From DATJPW01 sp035506215 (GTDB lineage Bacteria; Desulfobacterota; Desulfomonilia; Desulfomonilales; Desulfomonilaceae), in NCBI GenBank assembly GCA_035506215.1, contig DATJPW010000219.1, forward strand, positions 10,618 through 74,617: a stretch of DNA of 64,000 bases, in the 5' to 3' direction. Position 1 is the stretch's first letter; each line of letters opens with the position of its first letter. The notes beneath the pieces are model-generated. The model saw nothing but the letters and a program-made list of their open reading frames with translations, had not been told where the DNA came from and searched no databases. Shown piece by piece: positions 27,048 through 35,421 of the stretch. Both the position numbers and the translations under genes were made by a program.

Positions 27048-27944
27048 TTTTTTCCTCCTGGGGTGAGTCCGGGGAGTAAATCCGCGGATATCATAGTGAA
27101 AACTCGTGCCTTTGCGATGGGGTTTTAGAGAGGAATCATCTTAACTCAAAGCTGTGTTGTTCATAATAGCGTAACGCGTGGGATAAAGCAAAAATTTCCT
27201 TTTATGCTGACCGCGATCAACTGGCCACCATTGATTCCGGAGTAATAGAACCTGTGATATTTTCCAATTTAGTGAGTCCAGAGTTCAGTCAAGCGAATTC
27301 ACGTAACAGGGACTTCGTAGACTATTCGGTTGTGCAGTATCCATTTTTCTCAAGATCTGAGCGCATCCTTCCGGAAGAGGCTTAAACAAATGAATCGCGG
27401 ACGGTGATGAGCCGATCAGGCCCCATATTTCACAAATACCGAGCCTTTTAGCTCCTCACCATCTCCTGACCAAAGGCTGACAAAGCCCCATTTTTATGCT
27501 TGCTTATATATCTCAAGAGCCGTTTTGACTCCCAACCTCCTCCCCCCTGTCACTTCAAAATTGTTGCACCTTCTTTCTCTATCCGCATTATTCCAACCTG
27601 CAAACAATTCTTAATCATCGAATTGCCCTGGCATAAATGTTGCTTTGGCCAAAAATCGGCTAGTGCAGTACAAGAGTTCACCCAGGAAGAGCTGAACTTG
27701 CCTGATGCCTACCGGTTCCACTGTACTAGCCAATATACTCTCGGCGAGACGCGGAGCGACATCAACCAAAAAGACTCGCACTTCTCTATTATATTCTAAC
27801 TATTATAGCTAGTTAACTACCCTGGAATGTGAGGCTGCCAATGAACATACAGGGCGGTAATCGAATTCACAAATAACACAACGCCGTTAAGGCGGAGAAC
27901 ATGATTAGCTCTCCCTAAGCAAACCAAAGATTAGAGGAAAGAGT
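27048..27944. other. Long intergenic region with a sigma-54 promoter and inverted repeats
   Basis: These 897 bases lie between the divergent FAD oxidase and Cache genes. The left part should contain the oxidase promoter; a weak TTGCTT..TATTAT pair is readable on the minus strand around 27165-27195. A sigma-54 promoter is at 27629-27644. Just after it, GGCTAGTGCAGTAC (27658-27671) and CCACTGTACTAGCC (27718-27731) form an imperfect inverted pair (11 of 14). No gene is supported; an open frame at 27500-27799 lacks a ribosome-binding site and protein-like composition. Confidence 0.5.
27629..27644 (+). promoter_or_regulatory. Sigma-54 (-24/-12) promoter upstream of the Cache gene pair
   Basis: TGGCATAAATGTTGCT has the GG and GC dinucleotides separated by exactly ten bases and matches most of the TGGCAC-N5-TTGC consensus. 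Transcription would start near 27656, leaving a leader of about 290 bases before the first Cache gene. No other gene follows on this strand before 27945. An NtrC-type activator is encoded at 7527-8942 but no link between them is shown. Confidence 0.55.
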
Positions 27945-28400
27945 ATGAAAACACTGGTTCTCGTTCTTTTTGCCGTGCTGTTTGTGATTGGGTCCGTGAG
28001 CGCAAGCGCGGATCAGCAAACTGATGCCAAACAATTGGTAGAGAAGGCCGTCCAGTTCTTTTCCGAAAAAGGCAGAGATTATGCTTTGAAGGTGGTGGGG
28101 ACCCAGAACGGCCCATTCAGAAAAGACGGAGGCTTGTACGTGTTCGCGTTTTCACTCGATGGAACCGGCCTGGCCCACCCTTACAATCCTAACCTCCTGA
28201 GTCCCCAGTGGAACTTGCAGGACGTCAAGGGAAAATACATCGTCCAAGATTTTGTCGCTGTAGCCAAAGAAAAAGGCTCCGGATGGTCCGACTATTACTG
28301 GAATAAACCGGGAGAAACCAAGCCGGTTCTCAAGAAAACTTACATCATGCGGGTCCCCGGCGAGGAAATCCTTGTTGGGTGCGGCTATTATGTGGAATAG
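27945..28400 (+). CDS. Secreted single-Cache-domain protein (paralogue 1)
   Basis: The 151-residue protein has a signal peptide (LVLVLFAVLFVIGSVSASA, cleaved near residue 22). The mature part reads as one Cache-type ligand-binding domain: LYVFAFSLDGTGLAHPYN..LQDVKGKYIVQDFVAVAKEKGSGWSDYYW..KKTYIMRVPGEEILVGCGYY. This matches the small-molecule-binding part of chemoreceptors and kinases, but there is no membrane or signalling domain. It may be a free periplasmic binding protein. AGAGGAAAG precedes the ATG. A paralogue follows. Confidence 0.88.
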   Translation: MKTLVLVLFAVLFVIGSVSASADQQTDAKQLVEKAVQFFSEKGRDYALKVVGTQNGPFRKDGGLYVFAFSLDGTGLAHPYNPNLLSPQWNLQDVKGKYIVQDFVAVAKEKGSGWSDYYWNKPGETKPVLKKTYIMRVPGEEILVGCGYYVE

Positions 28401-28717
28401 ACGCAGCCTGAATCCGGAGATCATGCTCCTGCAGAGAAGACAATCGTTTTGCCGATGAACGAACATCATGCGGTTTTCCGCAAGCGTGCCTACGGTTTGG
28501 CGATTTACGTCAGCCGGCAGCACAGGCGATCCGGATGCGAAACAGCAGCCCCGTATCAAGTGACATCCAGGGTCTTCCGTGCTGACTGCTTGCAAGGGCA
28601 CATATTGTGGCGGCTCAACCACTTGGCGACCGTTCCGCGCCAATTGGCGGATTTTAAAAAGCGGTGATCGTTGGAAAAGAGAGATCAACCAACCAACCAA
28701 CCAGAAAGGAGCAGGCC
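28401..28717. other. Gap between the two Cache genes with small hairpin and AACC repeat
   Basis: The 317-base gap holds a perfect 12-base palindrome CGCCAATTGGCG (28638-28649) followed by ATTTT, a small terminator- or attenuator-like hairpin, and a short tandem repeat of AACC (four copies, about 28687-28702) just before the ribosome-binding site of the second gene. No coding frame is supported. Confidence 0.45.
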
Positions 28718-29167
28718 ATGAGGAAGATCGCATTCGTTCTATTCATCGTGTTGGCGTTTTCTCCTGCATTCGCTACCGGAGACTCTGACAACGTGATGGA
28801 GCTTGTTAACAAGGCAATAGATATGTTCAAGACTCAAGGAAAGGATTATACCTTGAAGGCCTTGAACGCATCCTCTGGACCACTGAGAAAGGGAGCGATC
28901 TATGTTTTCTCAGTGGATTTTAAGGGGCGCATGGTGAGTCATCCGGTTCAGGAAGACCTGCGAGGTCAGGATGCATGGGAACTACAGGACGCAAGAGGAA
29001 AATTTATCGTTCAGGACTTTATAAAGGTTGCAAAGGAACAAGGCCAGGGCTGGTCTGAGTATTGGTGGATCAGGGTTGGAGAGACATCGCCTACCCTGAA
29101 AAAGACTTATGTCAAACGGGTGCCTGGTGAGGACCTCCTTGTGGCAGCAGGGTTTTACGTCAAATAG
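28718..29167 (+). CDS. Secreted single-Cache-domain protein (paralogue 2)
   Basis: The 149-residue protein has a signal peptide (KIAFVLFIVLAFSPAFATG) and one Cache-type domain closely similar to the preceding gene (IYVFSVDFKGRMVSHP..ELQDARGKFIVQDFIKVAKEQG..WSEYWW..KKTYVKRVPGEDLLVAAGFY). The ATG at 28718 is chosen because AAAGGAG lies directly upstream and the signal peptide begins there. The key hydrophobic and aromatic positions are shared but the putative ligand loop after SHP differs, which suggests divergence after duplication. Confidence 0.88.
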   Translation: MRKIAFVLFIVLAFSPAFATGDSDNVMELVNKAIDMFKTQGKDYTLKALNASSGPLRKGAIYVFSVDFKGRMVSHPVQEDLRGQDAWELQDARGKFIVQDFIKVAKEQGQGWSEYWWIRVGETSPTLKKTYVKRVPGEDLLVAAGFYVK

Positions 29168-29539
29168 GGCTCAGTTTTACGCAAATCCCGAGACCGGTGG
29201 TGTGAAAACCAGCGCGTCCGCCCACTTTTAACCAGCGGTTTGGCCGCTGCGGTGATCCTGCGGTCACCGAGGCAATCATCGACTCTCGGACATTGGAAGG
29301 CGCGAAATCCCGCGTCCAGCAGGAACTCAATCCTTGTCGCGTAGGGGCGGACGGCCTCCACCCTCATTGGACCCATGCCATGCGCCCCTACCGAACCTCT
29401 CGCAATGACTGTCTTCTCCGCCGAAACTGAATAGTTACCCGCTGAGTTGGATCAGGTCTTTACTTCCCCCTTCTCCCATGATATTTAAATTTGATTAAGC
29501 TAAGAAATCCTAGCTATCCCTCCAGGAGGAAAGCGAGAA
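29168..29539. other. Structured intergenic region upstream of rpsO
   Basis: The 372 bases contain several hairpins: CAGCGG/CCGCTG (about 29231-29248), GTGA/TCAC (about 29252-29267), and a nine-base inverted repeat GTAGGGGCG/CGCCCCTAC (29341-29349 and 29383-29391). Near rpsO an AGCTA/TAGCT inverted pair (about 29498-29515) may be part of an S15 leader. No gene is supported. Confidence 0.5.
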
Positions 29540-29809
29540 TTGGCATTCCCAATTGAGAAGAAAAAGGCAATCATCGAGAAGTATCGAATTCACGAGACCG
29601 ATACCGGATCTCCTGAAGTTCAAATTGCTCTACTGAGTGAACGAATCGGTTACCTGACCGAACACTTCAAGATCCACACGAAAGATCATCATTCCCGTAG
29701 GGGGCTTCTGAAGTTGGTAGGCCAGCGCCGACGACTATTGGATTATCTCAGATCAAAAAATGTGGATCGATACAAAGCCGTAATCGCAGGATTGGGCATT
29801 AGAAAATAG
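29540..29809 (+). CDS. rpsO: 30S ribosomal protein S15
   Basis: The 89-residue protein has the complete S15 pattern: EKYRIHETDTGSPEVQIALL, the HTKDHHSRRGLLKLVGQRRRLLDYL rRNA-binding core, and the C-terminal YKAVIAGLGIR. Translation starts at a TTG with CCAGGAGGAAAG upstream. It is followed by pnp, the usual order; S15 and PNPase are commonly co-transcribed and processed between the two genes. GCCCG/CGGGC (29809-29849) may form a hairpin there. Confidence 0.97.
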   Translation: MAFPIEKKKAIIEKYRIHETDTGSPEVQIALLSERIGYLTEHFKIHTKDHHSRRGLLKLVGQRRRLLDYLRSKNVDRYKAVIAGLGIRK

Positions 29810-29885
29810 CCCGAAATGTTCTGATACATAACTTACTAGGTTTACGGGCCTCTCATCGCACGGAAGAATGAGGATCAGCCAAATT

Positions 29886-31976
29886 ATGGTACATACTGCC
29901 ACTGCCGACATTGCAGGCAAACAAGTCACATTTGAAACGGGGCGCCTTTCCAAACAGGCATCCGGCGCGGTCATAGTCAATTGCGGAGAGACGATGGTCT
30001 TGGTCACTGCCGTCGCTGAAAAGCATGGCCGTGAAGGAATAGATTTCTTCCCACTGACCGTAGACTATCTGGAAATGACCTACGCGGCTGGAAAGATTCC
30101 AGGCGGCTTCTACAAAAGAGAAGGACGGCCCACTGAAAAGGAAATCCTCACCGCAAGATTTATTGATCGGCCTATTCGGCCCCTTTTCCCCGAGGGGTTC
30201 CAATCGGAAACTCAGATCATAGCAACCGTGCTTTCCTCCGACGGTGAACACGACCCTGACATTTTGGCAATTAACGGGGCTTCGGCCGCTCTCCAAGTGT
30301 CGGATATCCCTTTTCACGGCCCCATAGGCGCTGTGCGTATCGGCAGGGTGGAAGGCAATTTTGTCATTAACCCCTCCCCCATCGAGGACACCTATTCCGA
30401 TCTGAGCCTGGTAGTAGTGGGCTCCCGTAACGGCATAGTCATGGTGGAAGGGGGCTCGGACCGACTGCCGGAAGACGTGGTTCTTGACGCAATCTTCAAA
30501 GCATACGACGAACTTCTCAAGATTGTGGATGCTCAGGAGGAGCTTCAAAGGAGCGCCGGCAAACCTAAGCGAGAAGTCACGGTCCCAAAGGTGGATCTGG
30601 ATCTGATCGCTAAAGTCAAAGATGAATGGGCTGAGCGAATCAAGCAGGCTCTGATCATACCCAAGAAGCTGGAACGACACGCGGCCCTGACCGACATCTA
30701 TGATCAAGCCGTAGTGTCACTGGGTGAGGATGGAGAAAGCAGACGATCTGAAATCCTCGGCTATATGGACAAGATCGAAGGCGAGTTTCTTCGGAAACTA
30801 ATCCTTGAGAAAGGTCAGCGTGTAGATGGCCGGTCTTTTAACGAGGTGCGCGAAATATCATGCGAAGTGGGAGTCCTTCCCAGGACGCATGGCAGCGCTC
30901 TGTTCACTAGAGGCGAAACACAAGCGCTAGTTGTAGTGACCTTGGGGACGTCTTCCGATGAACAAAAGATTGAGGCTCTTGAAGGCGCCACGTACAAGTC
31001 TTTCATGCTCCATTACAAGTTCCCGCCATTCAGCGTTGGTGAAGTCAAATTTCTTCGTGGTCCGTCGCGCAGGGAGATAGGTCACGGCGCTCTTGCGGAG
31101 AGGGCTGTTTCGTATCTTCTGCCCCATGACGAGGATTTCCCGTACACCATTCGGGTGGTTTCCGAGATACTTGAATCCAACGGTTCCTCATCTATGGCCA
31201 CGGTCTGCGGAGCCTCTCTGTCCATGATGGATGCGGGCGTTCCGTTGTCCGAGGCGGTTGCAGGCATTGCGATGGGGCTCCTGAAGGAGGAAGACCGAAT
31301 AGTCATCCTGTCCGACATCATCGGAGACGAAGATCACCACGGTGACATGGATTTCAAAATCACGGGGACCCGAACAGGCGTTACGGCCCTGCAAATGGAT
31401 ATAAAAATAAAAGGCCTCACTAAGGAAGTGCTCACCAAGGCGCTCTACCAAGCAAAGGAAGGCCGCCTGCACATTCTCGATGAAATGGATAAGGCCCTTT
31501 CGCAATCTAGAGAAGAAATATCCAAATATGCGCCCCGAATTTTTATCATGTATGTTAATCCGGACAAGATAAGGGATGTCATCGGGCCTGGCGGCAAAGT
31601 AATAAGATCCATCCAGGAAGAAACAGGCACAAAAATCGAGGTGGATGACACAGGAAAAGTTGTCATTGCCGCCGTGGATTCTGAGGGGGCCGAACAGGCA
31701 AAGGCAGCGATCCGGACGATAACCCAACAGGCCGAGTTGGGACGCATCTATATGGGAGTAGTGAGAAAGATCACTGATTTTGGAGCGTTTGTCGAGATTT
31801 TCCCGGGAACCGATGGACTGGTGCACATTTCCCAGCTTGCCCCTGAGCGCGTGCGCAAAGTGACGGATGTCATCAAAGAAGGGGACGCTTTTCCGGTGAA
31901 AGTGATCGGAATTGACCCCCAAGGAAAGATCAAGCTCTCGCGTAAAGACGCTATCGGCAAGACACCTGACGCATAG
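29886..31976 (+). CDS. pnp: Polyribonucleotide nucleotidyltransferase (PNPase)
   Basis: The 696-residue protein contains two RNase PH domains (FFPLTVDYLEMTYAAGKIPGG in the first, GALAERAVSYLLP in the second), a KH domain (VIGPGGKVIRSIQEETGT) and an S1 domain (GVVRKITDFGAFVEIFPG). It degrades RNA 3' to 5' with phosphate and belongs to the degradosome in many bacteria. The ATG at 29886 is preferred over 29868 because GAGG lies about 12 bases upstream and family alignment begins at VHTATADIAGK; the earlier ATG is possible. Confidence 0.97.
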   Translation: MVHTATADIAGKQVTFETGRLSKQASGAVIVNCGETMVLVTAVAEKHGREGIDFFPLTVDYLEMTYAAGKIPGGFYKREGRPTEKEILTARFIDRPIRPLFPEGFQSETQIIATVLSSDGEHDPDILAINGASAALQVSDIPFHGPIGAVRIGRVEGNFVINPSPIEDTYSDLSLVVVGSRNGIVMVEGGSDRLPEDVVLDAIFKAYDELLKIVDAQEELQRSAGKPKREVTVPKVDLDLIAKVKDEWAERIKQALIIPKKLERHAALTDIYDQAVVSLGEDGESRRSEILGYMDKIEGEFLRKLILEKGQRVDGRSFNEVREISCEVGVLPRTHGSALFTRGETQALVVVTLGTSSDEQKIEALEGATYKSFMLHYKFPPFSVGEVKFLRGPSRREIGHGALAERAVSYLLPHDEDFPYTIRVVSEILESNGSSSMATVCGASLSMMDAGVPLSEAVAGIAMGLLKEEDRIVILSDIIGDEDHHGDMDFKITGTRTGVTALQMDIKIKGLTKEVLTKALYQAKEGRLHILDEMDKALSQSREEISKYAPRIFIMYVNPDKIRDVIGPGGKVIRSIQEETGTKIEVDDTGKVVIAAVDSEGAEQAKAAIRTITQQAELGRIYMGVVRKITDFGAFVEIFPGTDGLVHISQLAPERVRKVTDVIKEGDAFPVKVIGIDPQGKIKLSRKDAIGKTPDA

Positions 31977-31997
31977 CTAAGAAAGTGTGACCTTCGT

Positions 31998-33278
31998 TTG
32001 AGTTCAAAGTATCAGAACTCCGTTGACTATCGCAAAACCACCCTCGATAACGGTCTCAGGATTGTTACTGAAGCAGTCCCGTACCTCCGGTCAGTATCAC
32101 TGGGGATATGGGTGCATTCCGGGTCCAGGTTTGAAGATCCCTCCCAGAACGGAATCTGCCATTTCATCGAACACATGGTCTTCAAGGGGACCCATCGCAG
32201 GTCCGCTCTCGACATTGCAAAAGAAATAGATGCCGTGGGAGGGGCCTTAAACGCCTTTACCAGCAAGGAGTTGACCTGTTTCTACTGCCGAGTCCTGAAC
32301 GAAAATCTTGAACTGGCGATAGACCTTCTCACAGACATCTTTCTCAATGCCTCGTTTCCGGAAGATGAAATTGAGCGAGAAAAGCAGGTAATCTGCCAGG
32401 AAATCTACCAAGTGGAAGACAGCCCTGAAGACTACGTACATGAAATATTCGGATTTCAATTTTGGCGAGGCGACCCCCTTGGACAACCCATAATGGGGAC
32501 CATACCGATCATTACAGGACTAACGCGAGACGCGATCATAGATTTCAAGGGCCGACATTACACTCCCGAACAGACTGTGGTGTGTGCGTCGGGTAATTTG
32601 GACCACGACAGATTCGTGGACATGATCCAAACACAAATGCACAAACTGCCGAGCGGTTTGAGCCAGAATCGACCCACTGCCTCTGAGAGTGAGCCGTGCG
32701 TGCACGTGGTACACCGGGACATCGAGCAAGTGCACGTGTGCTTAGGCACTGAGGGGCCCAGCGCGACAGACGACAGACGTCACGCTGCCTACATATTGAA
32801 TACCCTTTTGGGAGGCGGCTGGAGTTCTCGACTCTTTCAGGAGGTTCGTGAGAAGCGCGGTATTGCGTACTCCGTCTACTCTTTCCTCTCCTCATTTGCT
32901 GATACCGGCATGTTTGGAATCTATGCGGGTTGCGAGCCCCAGAGGTTTCAAGAGCTTCTCGGCGTCATCAGTGCCGAAACCCTGAATTTGTCCTCCAATC
33001 TCACCGAAGAAGATATCCGAACCGCCAAGAACCATATCAAAGGAAATCTCATTCTCGCGCTGGAATCGACTGAAGCACGCATGAATCGGCTTGCCAAGTG
33101 TGAGTTCTACTTTGACCGGTATCTTACGCTGGCTGAGATCATCGACTCGATGGAAGCCGTGACTCTGGTCGAATTGCAGGAGACAGCCGAACAGATGTTC
33201 ACCAAAGCCGGCTACACGATTGTGGGTCTAGGGCCGATTCCGGAAGAGACCGACTTTCGAGCTTTTTTCCAGCCCTGA
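31998..33278 (+). CDS. M16-family zinc peptidase (processing-peptidase type)
   Basis: The 426-residue protein has the inverted zinc motif in CHFIEHMVFKG (HxxEH) and the later glutamate in the ligand helix, then the second M16 half with LGGGWSSRLFQEVREKRGIAYSVYS. It cleaves peptides or processes precursor proteins, probably in the cytoplasm as no signal peptide is present. The start is a TTG 21 bases after pnp, an arrangement (rpsO-pnp-M16) conserved in many bacteria. No clear ribosome-binding site is visible, so translational coupling to pnp is possible. Confidence 0.92.
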   Translation: MSSKYQNSVDYRKTTLDNGLRIVTEAVPYLRSVSLGIWVHSGSRFEDPSQNGICHFIEHMVFKGTHRRSALDIAKEIDAVGGALNAFTSKELTCFYCRVLNENLELAIDLLTDIFLNASFPEDEIEREKQVICQEIYQVEDSPEDYVHEIFGFQFWRGDPLGQPIMGTIPIITGLTRDAIIDFKGRHYTPEQTVVCASGNLDHDRFVDMIQTQMHKLPSGLSQNRPTASESEPCVHVVHRDIEQVHVCLGTEGPSATDDRRHAAYILNTLLGGGWSSRLFQEVREKRGIAYSVYSFLSSFADTGMFGIYAGCEPQRFQELLGVISAETLNLSSNLTEEDIRTAKNHIKGNLILALESTEARMNRLAKCEFYFDRYLTLAEIIDSMEAVTLVELQETAEQMFTKAGYTIVGLGPIPEETDFRAFFQP

Positions 33279-33386
33279 TGCCGATGTGATGTCTTCAGAA
33301 GAAGTTTCGAGGGCATGGGATATCGTTGCAATGACAGAGGCATTTCGCAACGTCATCTTTGGGACTGGGCGGGGACTTGCGGCCAT

Positions 33387-34466
33387 TCAGTCCTTACGGG
33401 TGATCTCAACTTTCCTTTCGATATTGTCTATCCGGACAGCTACATTGCGTAGGCTCCGGGTGCCCAAGAGATTCGTGATTCGCTTACTCTTCTTATCAAA
33501 TACGTAAACTTCAATTTCTCCCAACAGCAAGTTGTACAAAAATGCGCTTTTCACTTTGTAGCGCGTGACCTGGTGAGATGTTCCGTCCGCTGTGCTGACG
33601 CTTGCTTTGCCTATTTGCTTTACTTCGGTGTCCCGGCTGATTTCCGTCAGTAGTTCTCGATCAATGAGACTGCACGTGGCGCCGGTATCGAGAAGAAATC
33701 TGTGAGGCGTCCCGTTCTTCCGGAAGCGCACCTGCACAAATATTTGACCGTGGGAATTCATGGGAACTGAAACACTCGACGGTCCGGATGAAAATATGGA
33801 TAACTCGTGCAGGATTTTTTCCGCCATTTTCCTTGTTTCTTGGTCAGGGTTTAATGTGAGAGCATGTTCACTGTCTCTTCTCGCACCCTCGATATTATCC
33901 TGTCGCAAGTATGCTTGCGCTCTTCCCGCGTAAGCGAATCCGGATTTTGGGTCCAGTTCGATAGCCTTGTTCAGGTCGCTCAATGCCTTGTCGGTGTTCC
34001 CGAGCCGCGTGAACGTGAGCCCACGACTGGTGAAGCATAGCGATCTCAGGAGATCGCTATCATGGGGCACTTTTAGGGCTGCGGTCAGGTCTTCCAGAGC
34101 TTGTTTGTCTCGACCTCGGCGCAAGTGCAAGACGCTACGCAATTGCAGCCCGGATGCTACGATCTCCCCGTTTGCCCCCTCCGACTGAATTACTTGAGTC
34201 ACATCTCTCAACGCGTTTTGCAAATCTCCTTTTCCAAGGTAAGCCTTCGCTCTGGCCAGTGTGACCACATGGGCGTTTCGTACTCCAGGATCGAGACCAT
34301 CTGCGGCTTTCGAAAAAAATTCTATAGCCTGGTCGTAATCTCCGGAATTGAGAAAGGCTTTTCCCTTGTCGAATAGTTCCAAAGGGTTCTCTTGCGCCTG
34401 CAACACGGAATGCGCAACCACGATCAAGAACGTAAAACAGACAGTCATTAGAATCGTAGCCTTCAT
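33387..34466 (-). CDS. Secreted TPR protein with retropepsin-like aspartic protease domain
   Basis: The 359-residue protein has a signal peptide (residues 1 to about 26, ending near LQAQEN), four or five TPR units (about 28-210, for example AFLNSGDYDQAIEFFSKAAD and TDKALSDLNKAIELDPKSGFAYAGRAQAYL), and a C-terminal domain at about 240-355 with FLLDTGATCSLIDREL, the DTG aspartic protease motif, and a later LLGTRSLRN flap-like segment. Retropepsin-like proteins act as dimers. The start at 34466 has AGGAG five bases upstream; the upstream in-frame ATG at 34490 lacks one. The target is unknown. Confidence 0.85.
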   Translation of the reverse strand: MKATILMTVCFTFLIVVAHSVLQAQENPLELFDKGKAFLNSGDYDQAIEFFSKAADGLDPGVRNAHVVTLARAKAYLGKGDLQNALRDVTQVIQSEGANGEIVASGLQLRSVLHLRRGRDKQALEDLTAALKVPHDSDLLRSLCFTSRGLTFTRLGNTDKALSDLNKAIELDPKSGFAYAGRAQAYLRQDNIEGARRDSEHALTLNPDQETRKMAEKILHELSIFSSGPSSVSVPMNSHGQIFVQVRFRKNGTPHRFLLDTGATCSLIDRELLTEISRDTEVKQIGKASVSTADGTSHQVTRYKVKSAFLYNLLLGEIEVYVFDKKSKRITNLLGTRSLRNVAVRIDNIERKVEITRKD

Positions 34467-34531
34467 GACTCTCCTGCCGGCTGGGCCCAATACAAAAGCT
34501 TCAGACTAGATATAGGAACTTTAGCCTCCAG

Positions 34532-35041
34532 TCATCTCTTGGGTCGGCGGCTAAACCATTCCACGATTTCTTCCAGCTCACTTAGTTCGCGGGCTGAAAA
34601 TTTTCTTACTAACGAGAGCACCTGCTGCGACAACCAAAATCGTTCTTCTTTTGGAGCGCGTTCCGCGAGCTGTACGAATTTCCTCAAAAGGCTACTGATC
34701 GTCCGCAGTTGATTTAGGATGGAATCAGCGACGATAGCATCGAGTCGTCTCTGTCTGATGTCTATTATGCTTACCACCTTGGCAAGGTCTAGGTCTAACT
34801 CGGCCCCAAAAGGGGCTCCTCCGGAAATAATTGCTGCCGCGTGCTCGTGTGAAATCTGATATCCGCGTTCCAAATCTATTGCCTCTAACGCAGGATGAAT
34901 CTCTCTTAGCTGAACTCCTGTTCGTACGTCAAAGAATTCCACTTGCGATTCTTTATGTGTTCGATTACTTTCACGCGAAACTTGGACTAGTACCGTGGCT
35001 TCCCTGATCAAGATGTAATCATGTAGGTCTTCGCTGCTCAT
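34532..35041 (-). CDS. Hypothetical protein
   Basis: The 169-residue protein has no signal peptide or membrane segment. The first half looks mixed alpha/beta and the second half helical (DAIVADSILNQLRTISSLLRK..FSARELSELEEIVEWFSRR). No family is recognised. It lies 65 bases upstream of the TPR-protease gene on the same strand, so the two could be co-transcribed, but no functional link can be seen. Confidence 0.6.
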   Translation of the reverse strand: MSSEDLHDYILIREATVLVQVSRESNRTHKESQVEFFDVRTGVQLREIHPALEAIDLERGYQISHEHAAAIISGGAPFGAELDLDLAKVVSIIDIRQRRLDAIVADSILNQLRTISSLLRKFVQLAERAPKEERFWLSQQVLSLVRKFSARELSELEEIVEWFSRRPKR

Positions 35042-35421
35042 ATTGTTATCATATCACGGCCGGATCAAGGCACTACATTCTTATCGTGTACTACAAAAAA
35101 GCCACGAAATAACAATCCATTCCATGCTTGAAACGACAATATGCAGCCATTTAGCGCAATTGATATGAATTAGCCGGTTTGAAATTTGTGTTGATGCATA
35201 CCAGCATGTGGCAATGGTGACCGCCCCACAGGACTATGGGATCTCTCCCATAGGGCAAGAGACTTCACCTGGGACATGTGTAAGGATGTTCTTCCCAATG
35301 GTTGCTGATCTGGGGCCATGTCAAAGGCTTACAAGGTGAGGTCTTGGGCTTTCATCTTGGCCTGAATTTTGCTGTCGGAACTTAACAGGCACCACGTCCT
35401 GAGTGTCATACGGAGGCCAAA
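35042..35421. other. Divergent intergenic region with hairpin upstream of the hybrid kinase
   Basis: The 380-base gap holds a perfect seven-base inverted repeat CTATGGG/CCCATAG (35234-35253) with a six-base loop. It is followed by GGCAAGAG and, further on, GGGACATG. GGAGG lies just before the kinase ATG. No protein gene or recognised riboswitch is supported. Confidence 0.45.

Noticed and set aside
27500..27799. Open frame of 99 residues
   Set aside because: No ribosome-binding site, Pro/Cys/His-rich composition unlike its neighbours, and it overlaps the sigma-54 promoter.
35234..35290. Possible cyclic-di-GMP riboswitch (GGGCAA..GGGAC)
   Set aside because: Only short blocks match; the conserved pairing and the tetraloop receptor of the motif are missing.
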